Notes under the pieces: model-generated
Database searches by the model: none
Seen by the model: only the letters and a program-made list of their open reading frames with translations
Told to the model about the DNA's origin: nothing
Assembly (NCBI RefSeq): GCF_900447215.1
Contig: NZ_UFYA01000001.1
Span: 2,046,001 to 2,110,000 of the forward strand
Direction: 5' to 3'
DNA: 64,000 bases
DNA from: Dermatophilus congolensis
Lineage (GTDB): Bacteria; Actinomycetota; Actinomycetes; Actinomycetales; Dermatophilaceae
Shown here: positions 55,338-64,000 of the stretch, piece after piece
How the letters are laid out: every line of letters starts with the position of its first letter
How positions within the stretch are numbered: the stretch's first letter is position 1
Translations under genes and position numbers: made by a program

Positions 55338-55370
55338 TTCTGTAAAGAACCTTTCCTATTTTTTACAGAA
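55338..55370. promoter_or_regulatory. Inverted repeat upstream of the catalase gene
   Basis: TTCTGTAAA and TTTACAGAA form a perfect nine-base inverted repeat with a 15-base spacer, about 135 bases before the catalase ATG. It may be an operator or an mRNA hairpin. It sits in an AT-rich stretch after corA. Confidence 0.4.
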
Positions 55371-55504
55371 CGTCACGACATCTTCCTCATGCCGGAAATA
55401 AGCGCATGTTTCACCGCGACAAAAGCCATCAAAGAAGGCATCGTGATGGCCAAGAGCATCGTTCGAAACCCGGGCGAAGCATCTCCCCCGCGGAAAGGAA
55501 CATC

Positions 55505-57691
55505 ATGTTCGACGACAACGCGCCCACAAAAAACCCCCACAAAAACTCCGCACCCACCGTAGAAGAACCAACAACCCCCGTTGCTCCCCCAGCTCCCAAC
55601 CCCGACCAAAACGCACCCGAAACAGTCACCGCAACCGGCACCCCCACCGGCGCTGATAACACCGCACGCGCCCAATCAGGCTCATACCTGACCACCCAGA
55701 CCGGCACCCGCCTACGCGATACCGACCACAGCCTCAAAGCTGGCCCCCGCGGTCCTCTCCTGGCCCAAGACCAACACTTCCGCGAAAAAATCAGCCACTT
55801 CGACCACGAACGCATTCCTGAGCGAGCGGTCCACGCTCGGGGCGCAGCCGCCCACGGCATCTTCGAGTCTTACGGCACGGCTGAGAAGATCACGACGGCG
55901 AAATTCCTTGCCACACATGCGAAAACTCCCGTATTCGTCAGGTTCTCCACCGTGCTTGGCTCCCGCGGATCAGCAGACACTGTCCGCGACACCCGCGGAT
56001 TCGCAACGAAGTTCTACACCGAAGAGGGAAATTTCGACCTCGTCGGCAACAACATGCCCATCTTCTTCATCCAAGATGCAATTAAATTCCCCGACCTCAT
56101 CCACGCAGGAAAACCCCACCCAGACCGAGAAATCCCCCAAGCACAAAGCGCACACGACACCTTCTGGGACTTCGTCTCCCTGCACACCGAAGCACAAGCC
56201 CACACCATGTGGAACATGAGCGACCGCGGCATCCCGCTGTCGTACCGAACGATGGAAGGCTTCGGTATCCACACCTTCCGGCTTACCAACGCCGAAGGTA
56301 AAACTTGCCTAGTCAAATGGCACTGGAAACCAACTGCTGGCGTCCACTCACAACTGTGGGAAGAAGCCCAACTCACCCAAGGAAACGATCCCGACTTCCA
56401 CCGCCGCGACCTCGCCGATGCAATCGAAGCAGGCGCATTCCCGCAGTGGGAGCTCGGCGTGCAAGTGATGCCCGACACTGAAGACGAAATGTTCGAAGGC
56501 ATCGACCTGCTGGATCCAACAAAGTTCATTCCCGAAGAGCTGTGCCCCATCCAGCCACTAGGAAAAATGACCCTCAACGCCAACCCCACGAATTACTTCG
56601 CCGAAACCGAACAAGTCATGTTCAACCCCGGCCACCTCGTTCCTGGAATCGACGTAACCAACGATCCACTGCTGCAAGGTCGTCTCTTCAGCTATCAAGA
56701 CACCCAGCTCACCCGGCTCGGTGGCCCTAACTTCACCCAGATACCGATCAACCGGCCACACTGCCCCGTCAACGACATGCTGCGAGATGGATTCCACCAA
56801 CACGGCGTACACACTGGACAAGCCCCCTACCGCCCCAACTCCATTGACGCAGGAAACCCCGCACACACACCCGAGGCAGAGCACCCCTTCATCGAAGTAC
56901 CCACCAGTGTCCACGGAGCCAAAGTACGTGAGCTGTCGGCTTCCTTCGATGACCACTTCACTCAAGCTCGCCTGTTCTACCGGAGCCTGACACCCATCGA
57001 ACAGCAACACCTGACCCAGGCGTACACGTTTGAGCTCAGCAAATGCTTCGAAACACCCATTCGCGAACGTCAGCTAGCTCATCTAGCTCTCATCGATACA
57101 GGACTAGCCGAACACGTCGCCGCCGGACTAGGCATGGAAGTGCCCGCACCCACAAAAGCGGACGTCAAAGACATGAAGCCTAGCCCTTCACTGCGGCAGA
57201 TCAACGAAAAGAGTTACCCCGTCACAGGCCGCAAAATCGGCATCGTCGCAGATGATGCCGCCGACCCAGCCGCAGTCAAAGAAGCCATTAAAGCAGTACA
57301 CGAGAGCGCAATGACGCCATTTGTCCTGGCCGGCCACGGCGGCACCCTCGGTAAAGACATCACCGTGGACCGCACCCTACTGGCCACCCGATCGATCGAA
57401 TTCGACGCTGTACTGCTGATATCTAGCATCGCCCCCGCGCAAGCCCAGACTCGCCCAGGGGAAACGAACCTAACCACCGACCCGAAACTGAGTCTGCTGT
57501 TGGAGGAGATGCACCGCCATTGCAAGGCAGTGGCCTATCTACCCAGCGGTAAAGCAGCTCTTACCGCAGCTGGCATCGACACCTCTTCACCAGGGATCGT
57601 GGCCAGTAACAACGCTGCCGAAGCGATCAACGAACTAGCTAGCCTGCTCGCTCAGCACCGTGTCTGGGAGCGATTCCCCGCTCAGGCCTAA
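55505..57691 (+). CDS. katE: Large-subunit heme catalase, HPII/KatE type
   Basis: Decomposes hydrogen peroxide. The 728-residue product has a low-complexity N-terminus (about 75 residues), the catalase core with the distal-heme region [20 protein letters not shown] and [11 protein letters not shown]. The proximal Tyr lies in [19 protein letters not shown]-terminal DJ-1/PfpI-like domain (about 590-728, from [13 protein letters not shown]) is the mark of large-subunit catalases. The ATG at 55505 is preceded by AAAGGAA. It has a terminator at 57756. Confidence 0.96.
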   Translation: MFDDNAPTKNPHKNSAPTVEEPTTPVAPPAPNPDQNAPETVTATGTPTGADNTARAQSGSYLTTQTGTRLRDTDHSLKAGPRGPLLAQDQHFREKISHFDHERIPERAVHARGAAAHGIFESYGTAEKITTAKFLATHAKTPVFVRFSTVLGSRGSADTVRDTRGFATKFYTEEGNFDLVGNNMPIFFIQDAIKFPDLIHAGKPHPDREIPQAQSAHDTFWDFVSLHTEAQAHTMWNMSDRGIPLSYRTMEGFGIHTFRLTNAEGKTCLVKWHWKPTAGVHSQLWEEAQLTQGNDPDFHRRDLADAIEAGAFPQWELGVQVMPDTEDEMFEGIDLLDPTKFIPEELCPIQPLGKMTLNANPTNYFAETEQVMFNPGHLVPGIDVTNDPLLQGRLFSYQDTQLTRLGGPNFTQIPINRPHCPVNDMLRDGFHQHGVHTGQAPYRPNSIDAGNPAHTPEAEHPFIEVPTSVHGAKVRELSASFDDHFTQARLFYRSLTPIEQQHLTQAYTFELSKCFETPIRERQLAHLALIDTGLAEHVAAGLGMEVPAPTKADVKDMKPSPSLRQINEKSYPVTGRKIGIVADDAADPAAVKEAIKAVHESAMTPFVLAGHGGTLGKDITVDRTLLATRSIEFDAVLLISSIAPAQAQTRPGETNLTTDPKLSLLLEEMHRHCKAVAYLPSGKAALTAAGIDTSSPGIVASNNAAEAINELASLLAQHRVWERFPAQA

Positions 57692-57755
57692 AAGAAACGA
57701 AGAACCACCCGGTTCATCTTTCACGCGTTCACCCAGCACACGCAGCACAATCACG

Positions 57756-57798
57756 ACGGTCGGTGTCATGGCGAGATATCCGCCAGGACACCGACCGT
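57756..57798 (+). terminator. Hairpin after katE
   Basis: Perfect 12-base arms (57756-57767 and 57787-57798) enclose a second five-pair stem TGGCG/CGCCA with loop AGATATC. It ends 43 bases before the annotated alternative start of nhaA; no T tract follows. Confidence 0.6.
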
Positions 57799-57958
57799 TC
57801 TACGAAAAAATCGTTAGAGCTTATGAACAGTCACGTATGTGACCGTTAACACAGCTATACCCGTTCCCGGTACTCTGGAAGACGGTGTGCCGGGAAGTCT
57901 GGTCGGCAAGGACCCCCGCAATCTGGCGGTGGCCTTCAAAAACGAACGGAGCTGCTCT

Positions 57959-59230
57959 GTGCCCGAAACCCCCGCCGCGCCTGCGAGCGCCCTTACCCGC
58001 ATCCGCGATTGGGTCACCCGAGACACCAGCGCTGGCATTCTCCTTATCGTTGCCGCAGCATTAGCACTCATATGGGCTAACAGCCCACTGCGCAGCACCT
58101 ATCACTCTCTGGCCGAGTTCACCATTGGTCCTGAGTCGCTGCATCTGAACCTTTCCCTGGCCGCGTGGGCTGCCGACGGTTTGCTGGCCATTTTCTTTTT
58201 CACTGTGGGGTTAGAGCTCAAGCAGGAATTCGTCACAGGATCGCTGCGCTCCCCCGCTCAAGCTGCACTGCCCATGCTCGCTGCCGTTGGTGGCATGGTT
58301 GTCCCAGCTGTGCTGTTCTTCCTCGCTGTCACAAACCTGGGGCAACCAGCTGCAGCCGGCGGCTGGGCCATCCCCACAGCTACCGACATCGCATTTGCTG
58401 TCGGAGTGCTCGCCCTGTTTGGTCGCGGTTTGCCATCCGGGCTGCGTCTATTCCTGCTCACACTCGCCGTGGTTGATGACCTGCTAGCCATCATTGTTAT
58501 CGCGTTGTTCTACACCGCAGAAATTCACGCGATGTGGCTCGCCGTAGCCGCACTGGCAATCATCGCATTCGCGCTAGTGGTGCGTTCTCGCCGCCCGCAA
58601 TGGTGGTTGATGATCCCCTTCGCTGTGATCGCGTGGGCCTCAATGCACGCTTCAGGCATTCACGCCACCATCGCTGGCGTTCTTCTCGGTTTCATGGTTC
58701 CGGCGTTGCGAGTACACGGTGAACACCACGCCCGTACTCACCACTACAACGCAATACTGAACCCCTTCGCCAACGGTTTGATCCTGCCCATTTTCGCGTT
58801 CTTCTCCGCTGGTGTGACCCTCGTCGAGGGAGGCGGCCCCGGCGCAGTGCTTGGACAGCCCGTCGTCATCGGCGTAGCCGCCGGTCTAGTTATTGGGAAG
58901 TTCATCGGCGTACTGGGAACCACCTGGATCTTCACAGCTTTCACCCCCCTGGCTTTGCCCAGCGGTCTAGCTATGCGGCACATGATCCCTGTCGGGTTCC
59001 TCACCGGCATCGGGTTTACTGTCTCCTTGCTCATCGCTGAGCTGTCCTTTCCCGCTGGAACGCCACTGGCCGACGGTGCTCGCATCGCTGTGCTCCTTGG
59101 CACCCTCGCTGCTGCCGTACTCGCAGGTATCTCCCTACGCATCATGGCCCGAGCAATGCACGCCAAGGCTCCCGCCGAAGGCACTCCAGAAATCAACCGC
59201 GTCACCGACGATCCCGACAACGAAGACTGA
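57959..59230 (+). CDS. nhaA: Na+/H+ antiporter NhaA
   Basis: Exports sodium in exchange for protons. The 423 residues from the GTG at 57959 show the opening RIRDWVTRDTSAGILLIVAAA, then FFTVGLELKQEF, IPTATDIAFAVGVLALFG, LAVVDDLLAIIVIALFY (with the Asp pair of the ion site) and PVGFLTGIGFTVSLLIAELSF, with about 12 helices. GGAG precedes this GTG. The frame is open to a GTG at 57839, but those 40 residues do not look like NhaA. It is followed by a strong terminator. Confidence 0.94.
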   Translation: MPETPAAPASALTRIRDWVTRDTSAGILLIVAAALALIWANSPLRSTYHSLAEFTIGPESLHLNLSLAAWAADGLLAIFFFTVGLELKQEFVTGSLRSPAQAALPMLAAVGGMVVPAVLFFLAVTNLGQPAAAGGWAIPTATDIAFAVGVLALFGRGLPSGLRLFLLTLAVVDDLLAIIVIALFYTAEIHAMWLAVAALAIIAFALVVRSRRPQWWLMIPFAVIAWASMHASGIHATIAGVLLGFMVPALRVHGEHHARTHHYNAILNPFANGLILPIFAFFSAGVTLVEGGGPGAVLGQPVVIGVAAGLVIGKFIGVLGTTWIFTAFTPLALPSGLAMRHMIPVGFLTGIGFTVSLLIAELSFPAGTPLADGARIAVLLGTLAAAVLAGISLRIMARAMHAKAPAEGTPEINRVTDDPDNED

Positions 59231-59257
59231 CCCACCACACACCTCTAGCGCTGCCCC

Positions 59258-59294
59258 GGTCCTGCCCGCGCAACAACGCGGGCAGGACCTTTTT
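59258..59294 (+). terminator. Intrinsic terminator of nhaA
   Basis: Perfect 13-base GC-rich arms (59258-59270 and 59277-59289), six-base loop, then T5. A textbook rho-independent terminator 27 bases after the nhaA stop. Confidence 0.95.
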
Positions 59295-59372
59295 CATTCA
59301 TTCCCCCCCGATCCTCGCGCTCACCAGCTCACAAACGACCCTCACCCTCAACACACCCCCTGATGAACAGCG

Positions 59373-60230
59373 TCACTGCACCAGCGACTCCAACACCTCA
59401 GCCACCCCATCAGCATCGTGAGCACCCACCGTCATGTGCGCCAACGCCCGCACACTCGGATGCGCATTCGCCACCGCAAACGAGCGCCCAGCCCACTCCA
59501 ACATCGGCAAATCATTCGGCATATCCCCAAACGCCCACACCTGCTCAGGAAAAATCCCCTCCTGCGCGCACCACTGCGCCAAGGTAGAAGCTTTCGTCAC
59601 CCCCGCAGGCCCAATCTCAGCCAACCCCAACGCACCCGAAAACGCCACCTGCGCACGAGAGCCCACCAACCGTGCAATCTGCTCAACCACCTCCTCACAC
59701 GCCCCAGGTTGCTCTAGCACAGCCGCCCTCACCAACAACTTCCCCACCACCCCATCCACCTCATCGATCGGCCCCACCTGCTCATACACACACAACCCAT
59801 CCCCCGCGCTGACAGCCAACGCATCACCCGAAGCCAGCTCAGCAAACACCTCATCCACATACGCACCCGTGGTGCGCTCAGCAGCAAACCCAGCCCCCGG
59901 TAACAACGACCGCAACTCAGAAGCCAACTGCACCACCAACGCACAATCAATACCGCGTGACCACAGCATCTGCCGATCAGCGACCTGATACACAAACGCA
60001 CCATTAGCGCAGATCACCACCCCATGTCCATCAACTGCCTCTTCCAACGGAACCAGCCATCGAGGAGGACGAGCAGTCACAAACACCGTGCGTATCCCCG
60101 CCTCCCACACCCCCTGCAGCGCCCTTTTGGTGCGCACGGACACCCGGCCCCGCTCATCCAGCAAGGTTCCATCCAAATCTGTTGCAATCAAAGAGGGCCG
60201 AGCAGCCCTCACGCCCAAAGAAACCACCAC
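59373..60230 (-). CDS. HAD-superfamily phosphatase, Cof type
   Basis: Second predicted Cof-type phosphatase, 285 residues. Motif I is IATDLDGTLLDERGR, motif II FVTARPP, and the late motifs are GVTKASTLAQW and WAFGDMPNDLPMLEWAG. The start is GTG, one of two adjacent GTGs preceded by a GGTGG stretch. It is divergent from the serine hydrolase gene. The substrate is not known; its sequence differs clearly from the HAD gene at 3.6 kb. Confidence 0.88.
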   Translation of the reverse strand: MVVSLGVRAARPSLIATDLDGTLLDERGRVSVRTKRALQGVWEAGIRTVFVTARPPRWLVPLEEAVDGHGVVICANGAFVYQVADRQMLWSRGIDCALVVQLASELRSLLPGAGFAAERTTGAYVDEVFAELASGDALAVSAGDGLCVYEQVGPIDEVDGVVGKLLVRAAVLEQPGACEEVVEQIARLVGSRAQVAFSGALGLAEIGPAGVTKASTLAQWCAQEGIFPEQVWAFGDMPNDLPMLEWAGRSFAVANAHPSVRALAHMTVGAHDADGVAEVLESLVQ

Positions 60231-60362
60231 AGAACCACCCTAGGCGCTCACCCTGACCATACGCAGAACCCAACCGCACTGACGCAACATCTCACCGCCA
60301 CACACTCAACAACCCACATGCCACACTCAAGACAACCCCACCCACCCGTGACAGGAGCACCT

Positions 60363-61181
60363 ATGCCCAACCGCCTCGACCTGACCGTCGCGCTTGCCGA
60401 ACTGCCCGTCAACTCGGCTGCAGCCGCGGTCATCGGCCCCGAAGGCATCATCAACATCAGCGACACAGGCGAACGCTACAACTGGGCTTCCGTCACCAAA
60501 ATCGTTTCCGCCTGCACCATCCTCGACGCCTGCTTGGAAGGACTCGTATCCCTCAACGACCCACTCGGCCCTGAAGGCTCCACCCTCGGTCACCTCCTGG
60601 CACACACCTCGGGGTACACCTTCGACTCCACCAAAACCATCGCCAAACCCGGCACCCAACGCGTCTACTCCAACATCAACACCGATGTTGCCGCCCAGCA
60701 CCTCGCCGAGGTCACCGGCACCAGCTTCACCGAACACGTCCATGACCGCGTCTTGGACCTTCTCGACATGGACAGCGCACGTCTCGAAGGACCAGCCTCC
60801 CGCGGCATGACCAGCACTATCAGTGACCTGGCCGCACTCGCCGTCGAACTACTGGCCCCCAAGCTCCTCCTACCCGAAGTCGTGCGACTAGCCTCCACCC
60901 CCACCTACCCCGACCTGGGCGGAGTACTTCCCGGATTCGGTCGTCAACGCCCCAACCTGTGGGGATACGGCTGTGAGATCCGCGGCCACAAAACCCCTCA
61001 CTGGACAGCACCGGGCAACTCCCCAAGCACCTTCGGACACTTCGGCATGTCCGGCAGCTTCTGCTGGATCGACCCCGATGCCCAGCTCGGATGTGTTTTC
61101 CTCTGCGACCGCGACTTTGGCACCTGGGCCAGCGATTCCTGGCCCTCCTTCTCACAAAAAGTTCTCGACGCCTATCTCTAA
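60363..61181 (+). CDS. Serine hydrolase, beta-lactamase/class C fold
   Basis: Protein of 272 residues with the SxxK motif in WASVTKIVS (nucleophile Ser), the second motif YSNIN and a late HFGMSG in the place of KTG. This is the penicillin-binding/beta-lactamase-related serine hydrolase group that includes esterases and D-aminopeptidases. No signal peptide is visible, so it probably works in the cytosol. AGGAG precedes the ATG at 60363; the open frame further upstream has no ribosome site. The true substrate is unknown. Confidence 0.87.
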   Translation: MPNRLDLTVALAELPVNSAAAAVIGPEGIINISDTGERYNWASVTKIVSACTILDACLEGLVSLNDPLGPEGSTLGHLLAHTSGYTFDSTKTIAKPGTQRVYSNINTDVAAQHLAEVTGTSFTEHVHDRVLDLLDMDSARLEGPASRGMTSTISDLAALAVELLAPKLLLPEVVRLASTPTYPDLGGVLPGFGRQRPNLWGYGCEIRGHKTPHWTAPGNSPSTFGHFGMSGSFCWIDPDAQLGCVFLCDRDFGTWASDSWPSFSQKVLDAYL

Positions 61182-61189
61182 CCACATCC

Positions 61190-61224
61190 TGGTGTGCCTA
61201 CCGCTGCCAGCAGTAGGCACACCA
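61190..61224. terminator. Terminator between serine hydrolase and beta-helix genes
   Basis: Perfect 12-base inverted repeat (61190-61201 and 61213-61224, 11-base loop) lies between convergent genes; no strong T tract. Confidence 0.7.
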
Positions 61225-61252
61225 GACAATTCCCGATCTGAGAACAGTCTGA

Positions 61253-62473
61253 TCACCGCACCGCAGCGACAGGCAGGTCAGGAACCAACGCACACGCAGC
61301 CGCCAACCGCACAGCCCCCACCTCCTCCAGCCAGGCGGTGCCCGCCTGAACCTCCTGCGCAGACAAGTCCTGCACCGCCTGGACATACGACGTGCCTTCC
61401 TCAGCTGCCTGCCCTAAAGCAGACAACACCATTTCCGGCGCAGCAGGCAGCGTTGCTCCCGCGGCACCACCACATTCAGGCACACACAAACGCTCACGGG
61501 CCGTAAACAAATCTGCCTCAACACCGCAGGAGGCTGTGAGCTTGCTCAGCAAGGTTGACAATCGTTTTGCTCGTTCCTGTCGAGCAGAGGCAAGAGCGCC
61601 CAGTGCCCCCTCCAAAACAAGATCGCCCAACTCCATCGCCGCGAAAAATGGTGCACGAGCCTGCCGATACCACGCTTCCAAGGCATCAAGAGCAGCTAGA
61701 TACTCCACGTTGCGGGCCGCCAATCGTGCTGCGCCCCGGATCTGCTCGGGCGAGAAATCACGCCGCACCGACGGCGCTGCCCCTGGGATAACCAGCTGAT
61801 TCTCTTCATTTACGTCCTGCCGCAAAATCTCTCCAGCACCTACCACCGTGCCGTACGCAACCCGAGCAGGGCCTACCGTGCCGCCCTGGCCACCCAAAAA
61901 AATGGGACGTTCACGCAACATCACTCCCCGCGCGACATCTCCGAACATCGATGGCGTCGCTTTATCCCCTGTCGGGGTGAAGTTGAAATGGATATAGCTA
62001 GAGCCAACCTCACTGTGATTCTTGCGACTTGTTCCCCCCGCCATGAGGCAGTCACACATGTTGATAAGGCTGCCCAGCGTGACAAATGGGAACAGGATGG
62101 TTTGTTTCAACCCCACCGTGTGAGCCCCACCTGCTTGCTCTTCAAGGATCGAACCCTCCCGGACGTGGTGACCCAAACCAAGATTGGCACCCTGGAGGAA
62201 CACTGCCTTAGCCGCATATCCACCTTTGAGCTGTACATCGGGACCAATGATGCAATCCTCTACCGTCACTGGGCCTTCCCGTCCCAGCTCGGCCCCAGAA
62301 CTGATGACAGTACGAGCCCCCCGGATACGAGCTCCAGGGTGGATGATGACCCGCTCACCACTGATACGGTCCGGATCCACATCCGCATCAATGGTGACCA
62401 TGGCGGGATGGGGAATCGTAACCCCTTTAGCCACAAGGGTTTCCACCATGTTCATGTCTGTGCGCCCCGTCAT
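61253..62473 (-). CDS. Left-handed beta-helix (hexapeptide repeat) protein, GlmU-like
   Basis: Protein of 406 residues. Hexapeptide repeats (about residues 30-240) contain ISSGAELGREGPVTV and the segments GGTSRKNHSEVGSSYIHFNF and IFLGGQGGTVGPARVAYGTV. Relatives in spirochaetes and some proteobacteria are often labelled UDP-GlcNAc pyrophosphorylase-like, though the pyrophosphorylase domain is absent. A helical C-terminus of about 140 residues follows. AGGAGG precedes the ATG. It lies 150 bases after the aminotransferase gene on the same strand. Substrate and reaction are unknown. Confidence 0.8.
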   Translation of the reverse strand: MTGRTDMNMVETLVAKGVTIPHPAMVTIDADVDPDRISGERVIIHPGARIRGARTVISSGAELGREGPVTVEDCIIGPDVQLKGGYAAKAVFLQGANLGLGHHVREGSILEEQAGGAHTVGLKQTILFPFVTLGSLINMCDCLMAGGTSRKNHSEVGSSYIHFNFTPTGDKATPSMFGDVARGVMLRERPIFLGGQGGTVGPARVAYGTVVGAGEILRQDVNEENQLVIPGAAPSVRRDFSPEQIRGAARLAARNVEYLAALDALEAWYRQARAPFFAAMELGDLVLEGALGALASARQERAKRLSTLLSKLTASCGVEADLFTARERLCVPECGGAAGATLPAAPEMVLSALGQAAEEGTSYVQAVQDLSAQEVQAGTAWLEEVGAVRLAAACALVPDLPVAAVR

Positions 62474-62622
62474 ATCCGCCTCCTGCTGAGCCAGCGTTTT
62501 CGTGTACCAGACAGTCTTCTTCGGCAGTCTGCCAGTTCAGTGGTGCAGCCGGGCTAATAACAGCTGCATACAGCTTGCCTGCGCGGAGACACTTCACGAA
62601 ACGCTCCGCGCAGACAGGGCGT

Positions 62623-63795
62623 TTAGAGAGCTTTCGCGATGGCAGCAACGACTTCTTCAAGCACCGGCAAGGGGGTGGCGATGTTGATGCGGGCCATCCC
62701 CACAGCTGCGGCCCCGAGGTCAGGCCCAGCGTTCAGCACGACATTGCTCTTTTCCTCAATGATGCGAGTGGGGTCATCCCCCAGACCTGCACCACCACGC
62801 ACACCGCGGAAATCCAGCAAAGCCAGGAAGGTACCTTCAGGCATGCGGTAACGCACACCCGGAAGTTTTTCCTCGACAAGTTCAACTAGACGCCGCCGGT
62901 TACGATCCAGGTAGGAAACAAGACCTTCAAGCCATTCATCACCCTGGTCATAGGCAGCGATGTTGGCGAAAATTCCCGGTCGCGAAGCCCAAATCCAGCG
63001 GCTGGCTTTCTCCCACGCAGCATGATGGTCAGGGTTAGTGAGAATGATCTGTGCACATTTGAGCCCAGCAAGGTTGAACGATTTACTCGCAGAAATAGCG
63101 GTGATGCTGTGCGCAGCAGTGCGCTCATCCAGTGATGCGTACGGGATGTGGCTGTGCCCCGGATAAACGATAGGTGCATGGATCTCGTCAGCGAAGACAA
63201 GACCACCCTTGGCTACAACGACATCGGCGATGGCCAAAAGCTCACCACGGGTGAGGACACGCCCAACAGGGTTGTGCGGATTGCACAGAACAAGCAGCTC
63301 GGCACCTTGCTCAAAAGCAGCGGCGAGCGCTTCTAGGTCGTAGGTGTAATAGCCAAAGTCATCACAGCTTAAGGGGACTTGGATGACATCCCGGTCAAAG
63401 TAGGTGGGCAAAGTCAAGAACGGCATGTATGCCGGAGTGGGAACGATGACGGGGGTGCCGGGGGTGGTGTAAGCCTCAATGACGGCAACCAGTCCAGCCA
63501 AGACATCCGGAATGGGGTGGACGCTTCCAGGCTCCGGGGCCCAGCCCCAATGACGTTTTGAGAAATCGGTGTAGGCACGGGCTAGCTGTGTGTTGTCGCT
63601 GTCCGGTGAGTATCCAAGTGCGCCGGTGTTGACCAGATCAGTGACAGCGGCGCGGACCGGCTCACACAGCGGGAAATCCATCTCGGCGATCCACGCGGCG
63701 AGCGCACCAGGTTTTTTCATCCATTTCGCGGTGCCCCAGCTGCGGATCTGGTCAGTGGTAATGGCGTCGTATTGGCTGGTGAGGTCGATGGCCAC
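62623..63795 (-). CDS. PLP-dependent aminotransferase, MalY/PatB (cystathionine beta-lyase) family
   Basis: Fold-type I PLP enzyme of 390 residues; MalY/PatB members cleave cystathionine or cysteine-type C-S bonds. Features are WIAEMDFPLCEPV (the MalY opening), LCNPHNPVGRVLT, FADEIHAPIVYPG (cofactor Asp) and the PLP Lys in SASKSFNLAGLKCA. The GTG start is preceded by AAGGAG. It follows asd on the same strand, which fits methionine or cysteine metabolism because asd feeds that route. Confidence 0.91.
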   Translation of the reverse strand: MAIDLTSQYDAITTDQIRSWGTAKWMKKPGALAAWIAEMDFPLCEPVRAAVTDLVNTGALGYSPDSDNTQLARAYTDFSKRHWGWAPEPGSVHPIPDVLAGLVAVIEAYTTPGTPVIVPTPAYMPFLTLPTYFDRDVIQVPLSCDDFGYYTYDLEALAAAFEQGAELLVLCNPHNPVGRVLTRGELLAIADVVVAKGGLVFADEIHAPIVYPGHSHIPYASLDERTAAHSITAISASKSFNLAGLKCAQIILTNPDHHAAWEKASRWIWASRPGIFANIAAYDQGDEWLEGLVSYLDRNRRRLVELVEEKLPGVRYRMPEGTFLALLDFRGVRGGAGLGDDPTRIIEEKSNVVLNAGPDLGAAAVGMARINIATPLPVLEEVVAAIAKAL

Positions 63796-63825
63796 GGATT
63801 CTCCTTGGTGGGCGGGTATGGGTTA

Positions 63826-63863
63826 GGCGGTGCACCGGCGCGTGGGTTAGCCGGTGCACCGCC
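63826..63863 (-). terminator. Hairpin between asd and the aminotransferase gene
   Basis: Perfect 13-base GC-rich arms GGCGGTGCACCGG/CCGGTGCACCGCC with a 12-base loop lie just after asd. No T tract follows on the minus strand. Confidence 0.6.
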
Positions 63864-63877
63864 TCTCAAGAGGTCGG

Positions 63878-64000
63878 TCAGCGGCGGGTGAGCCAGGCTT
63901 CGGCGACCTGGACAGCGTTGAGCGCTGCGCCTTTGCGGAGGTTGTCGGCGACGATGAACATTTCAAGGCCTTTGCCCTCTGGTGCTGCCTGGTCTGCGCG
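63878..64000 (-). CDS. asd: Aspartate-semialdehyde dehydrogenase, C-terminal end (5' part outside window)
   Basis: Only the last 40 residues are visible. They read EMFIVADNLRKGAALNAVQ then VAEAWLTRR, the conserved Asd tail. Asd makes aspartate semialdehyde for lysine, methionine and threonine. The gene continues to the right of the window. Confidence 0.9.
   Translation of the reverse strand, partial: RADQAAPEGKGLEMFIVADNLRKGAALNAVQVAEAWLTRR

Noticed and set aside
55335-55562. Small frame upstream of katE as a leader peptide gene
   Set aside because: No ribosome-binding site, and it runs into the katE gene in another frame. The inverted repeat in its first codons is better read as a DNA or RNA element.
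57839-57958. Longer N-terminus for NhaA from the GTG at 57839
   Set aside because: Those 40 residues do not resemble NhaA, and a ribosome-binding site lies before the GTG at 57959.

Overview
The window looks like chromosomal DNA of a high-GC actinobacterium. It has GTG starts throughout, actinobacterial family types (DUF5926 protein, LigB-type ATP-dependent ligase, Sec-containing formate dehydrogenase paired with an NrfD subunit) and dense, short intergenic spaces. The combination of a secreted phospholipase D/sphingomyelinase D toxin gene with a chemoreceptor gene would suit a motile, animal-associated actinobacterium such as a member of the Dermatophilaceae. That taxonomic guess is inference only. 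I saw no insertion sequence, prophage, CRISPR array or rRNA.

Layout: 0-5.2 kb holds the 3' part of a copper-type P-ATPase, a small secreted protein, a TrmH/SpoU RNA methylase, a HAD phosphatase and a Nudix hydrolase. 5.4-6.5 kb is azlCD. 6.5-12.1 kb is a selenocysteine block on the minus strand, in the order selC (tRNA-Sec), selA, selB, fdhD, serS. 12.3-19.9 kb holds a chemoreceptor, an RluA-type pseudouridine synthase, a glyoxalase-like protein and an ABC transporter with a NarL-type two-component system. 19.9-24.8 kb holds an ABC exporter, an NnrS-family protein and an ATP-dependent DNA ligase. 25-33 kb returns to selenium and formate: selD, a small membrane protein, a DsbA-like protein, and the formate dehydrogenase operon fdhA-fdhB-nrfD, read on the minus strand. 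fdhA contains an in-frame UGA followed by a good bacterial SECIS hairpin.

33-42 kb holds a diacylglycerol-kinase-like gene, an AT-rich patch with a broken small membrane-protein gene, a DUF5926 gene, a DODA-type dioxygenase, a large RND efflux pump with a Pro/Thr/Gly-rich insertion, a 3-hydroxyisobutyryl-CoA hydrolase-like gene and a methyltransferase. 42.4-43.7 kb is the phospholipase D toxin gene with its own terminator. 44-49 kb holds a zinc-finger-like protein, an ion transporter, a DedA-like membrane protein and a two-component pair arranged tail to tail. 49-51 kb encodes small exported proteins, including a YdhK-like lipoprotein with two DUF1541 repeats. 51-64 kb holds aldehyde and alcohol dehydrogenases, a CorA-type transporter, a large-subunit catalase, NhaA, a second HAD phosphatase, a serine hydrolase, a left-handed beta-helix protein of unknown role, a MalY/PatB aminotransferase and the 3' end of asd.

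The clearest joint function is selenium use. SerS charges tRNA-Sec, SelA and SelD convert it to Sec-tRNA, SelB delivers it at the UGA of fdhA, FdhD supplies sulfur to the molybdenum cofactor, and FdhA/FdhB/NrfD form the membrane-bound enzyme.
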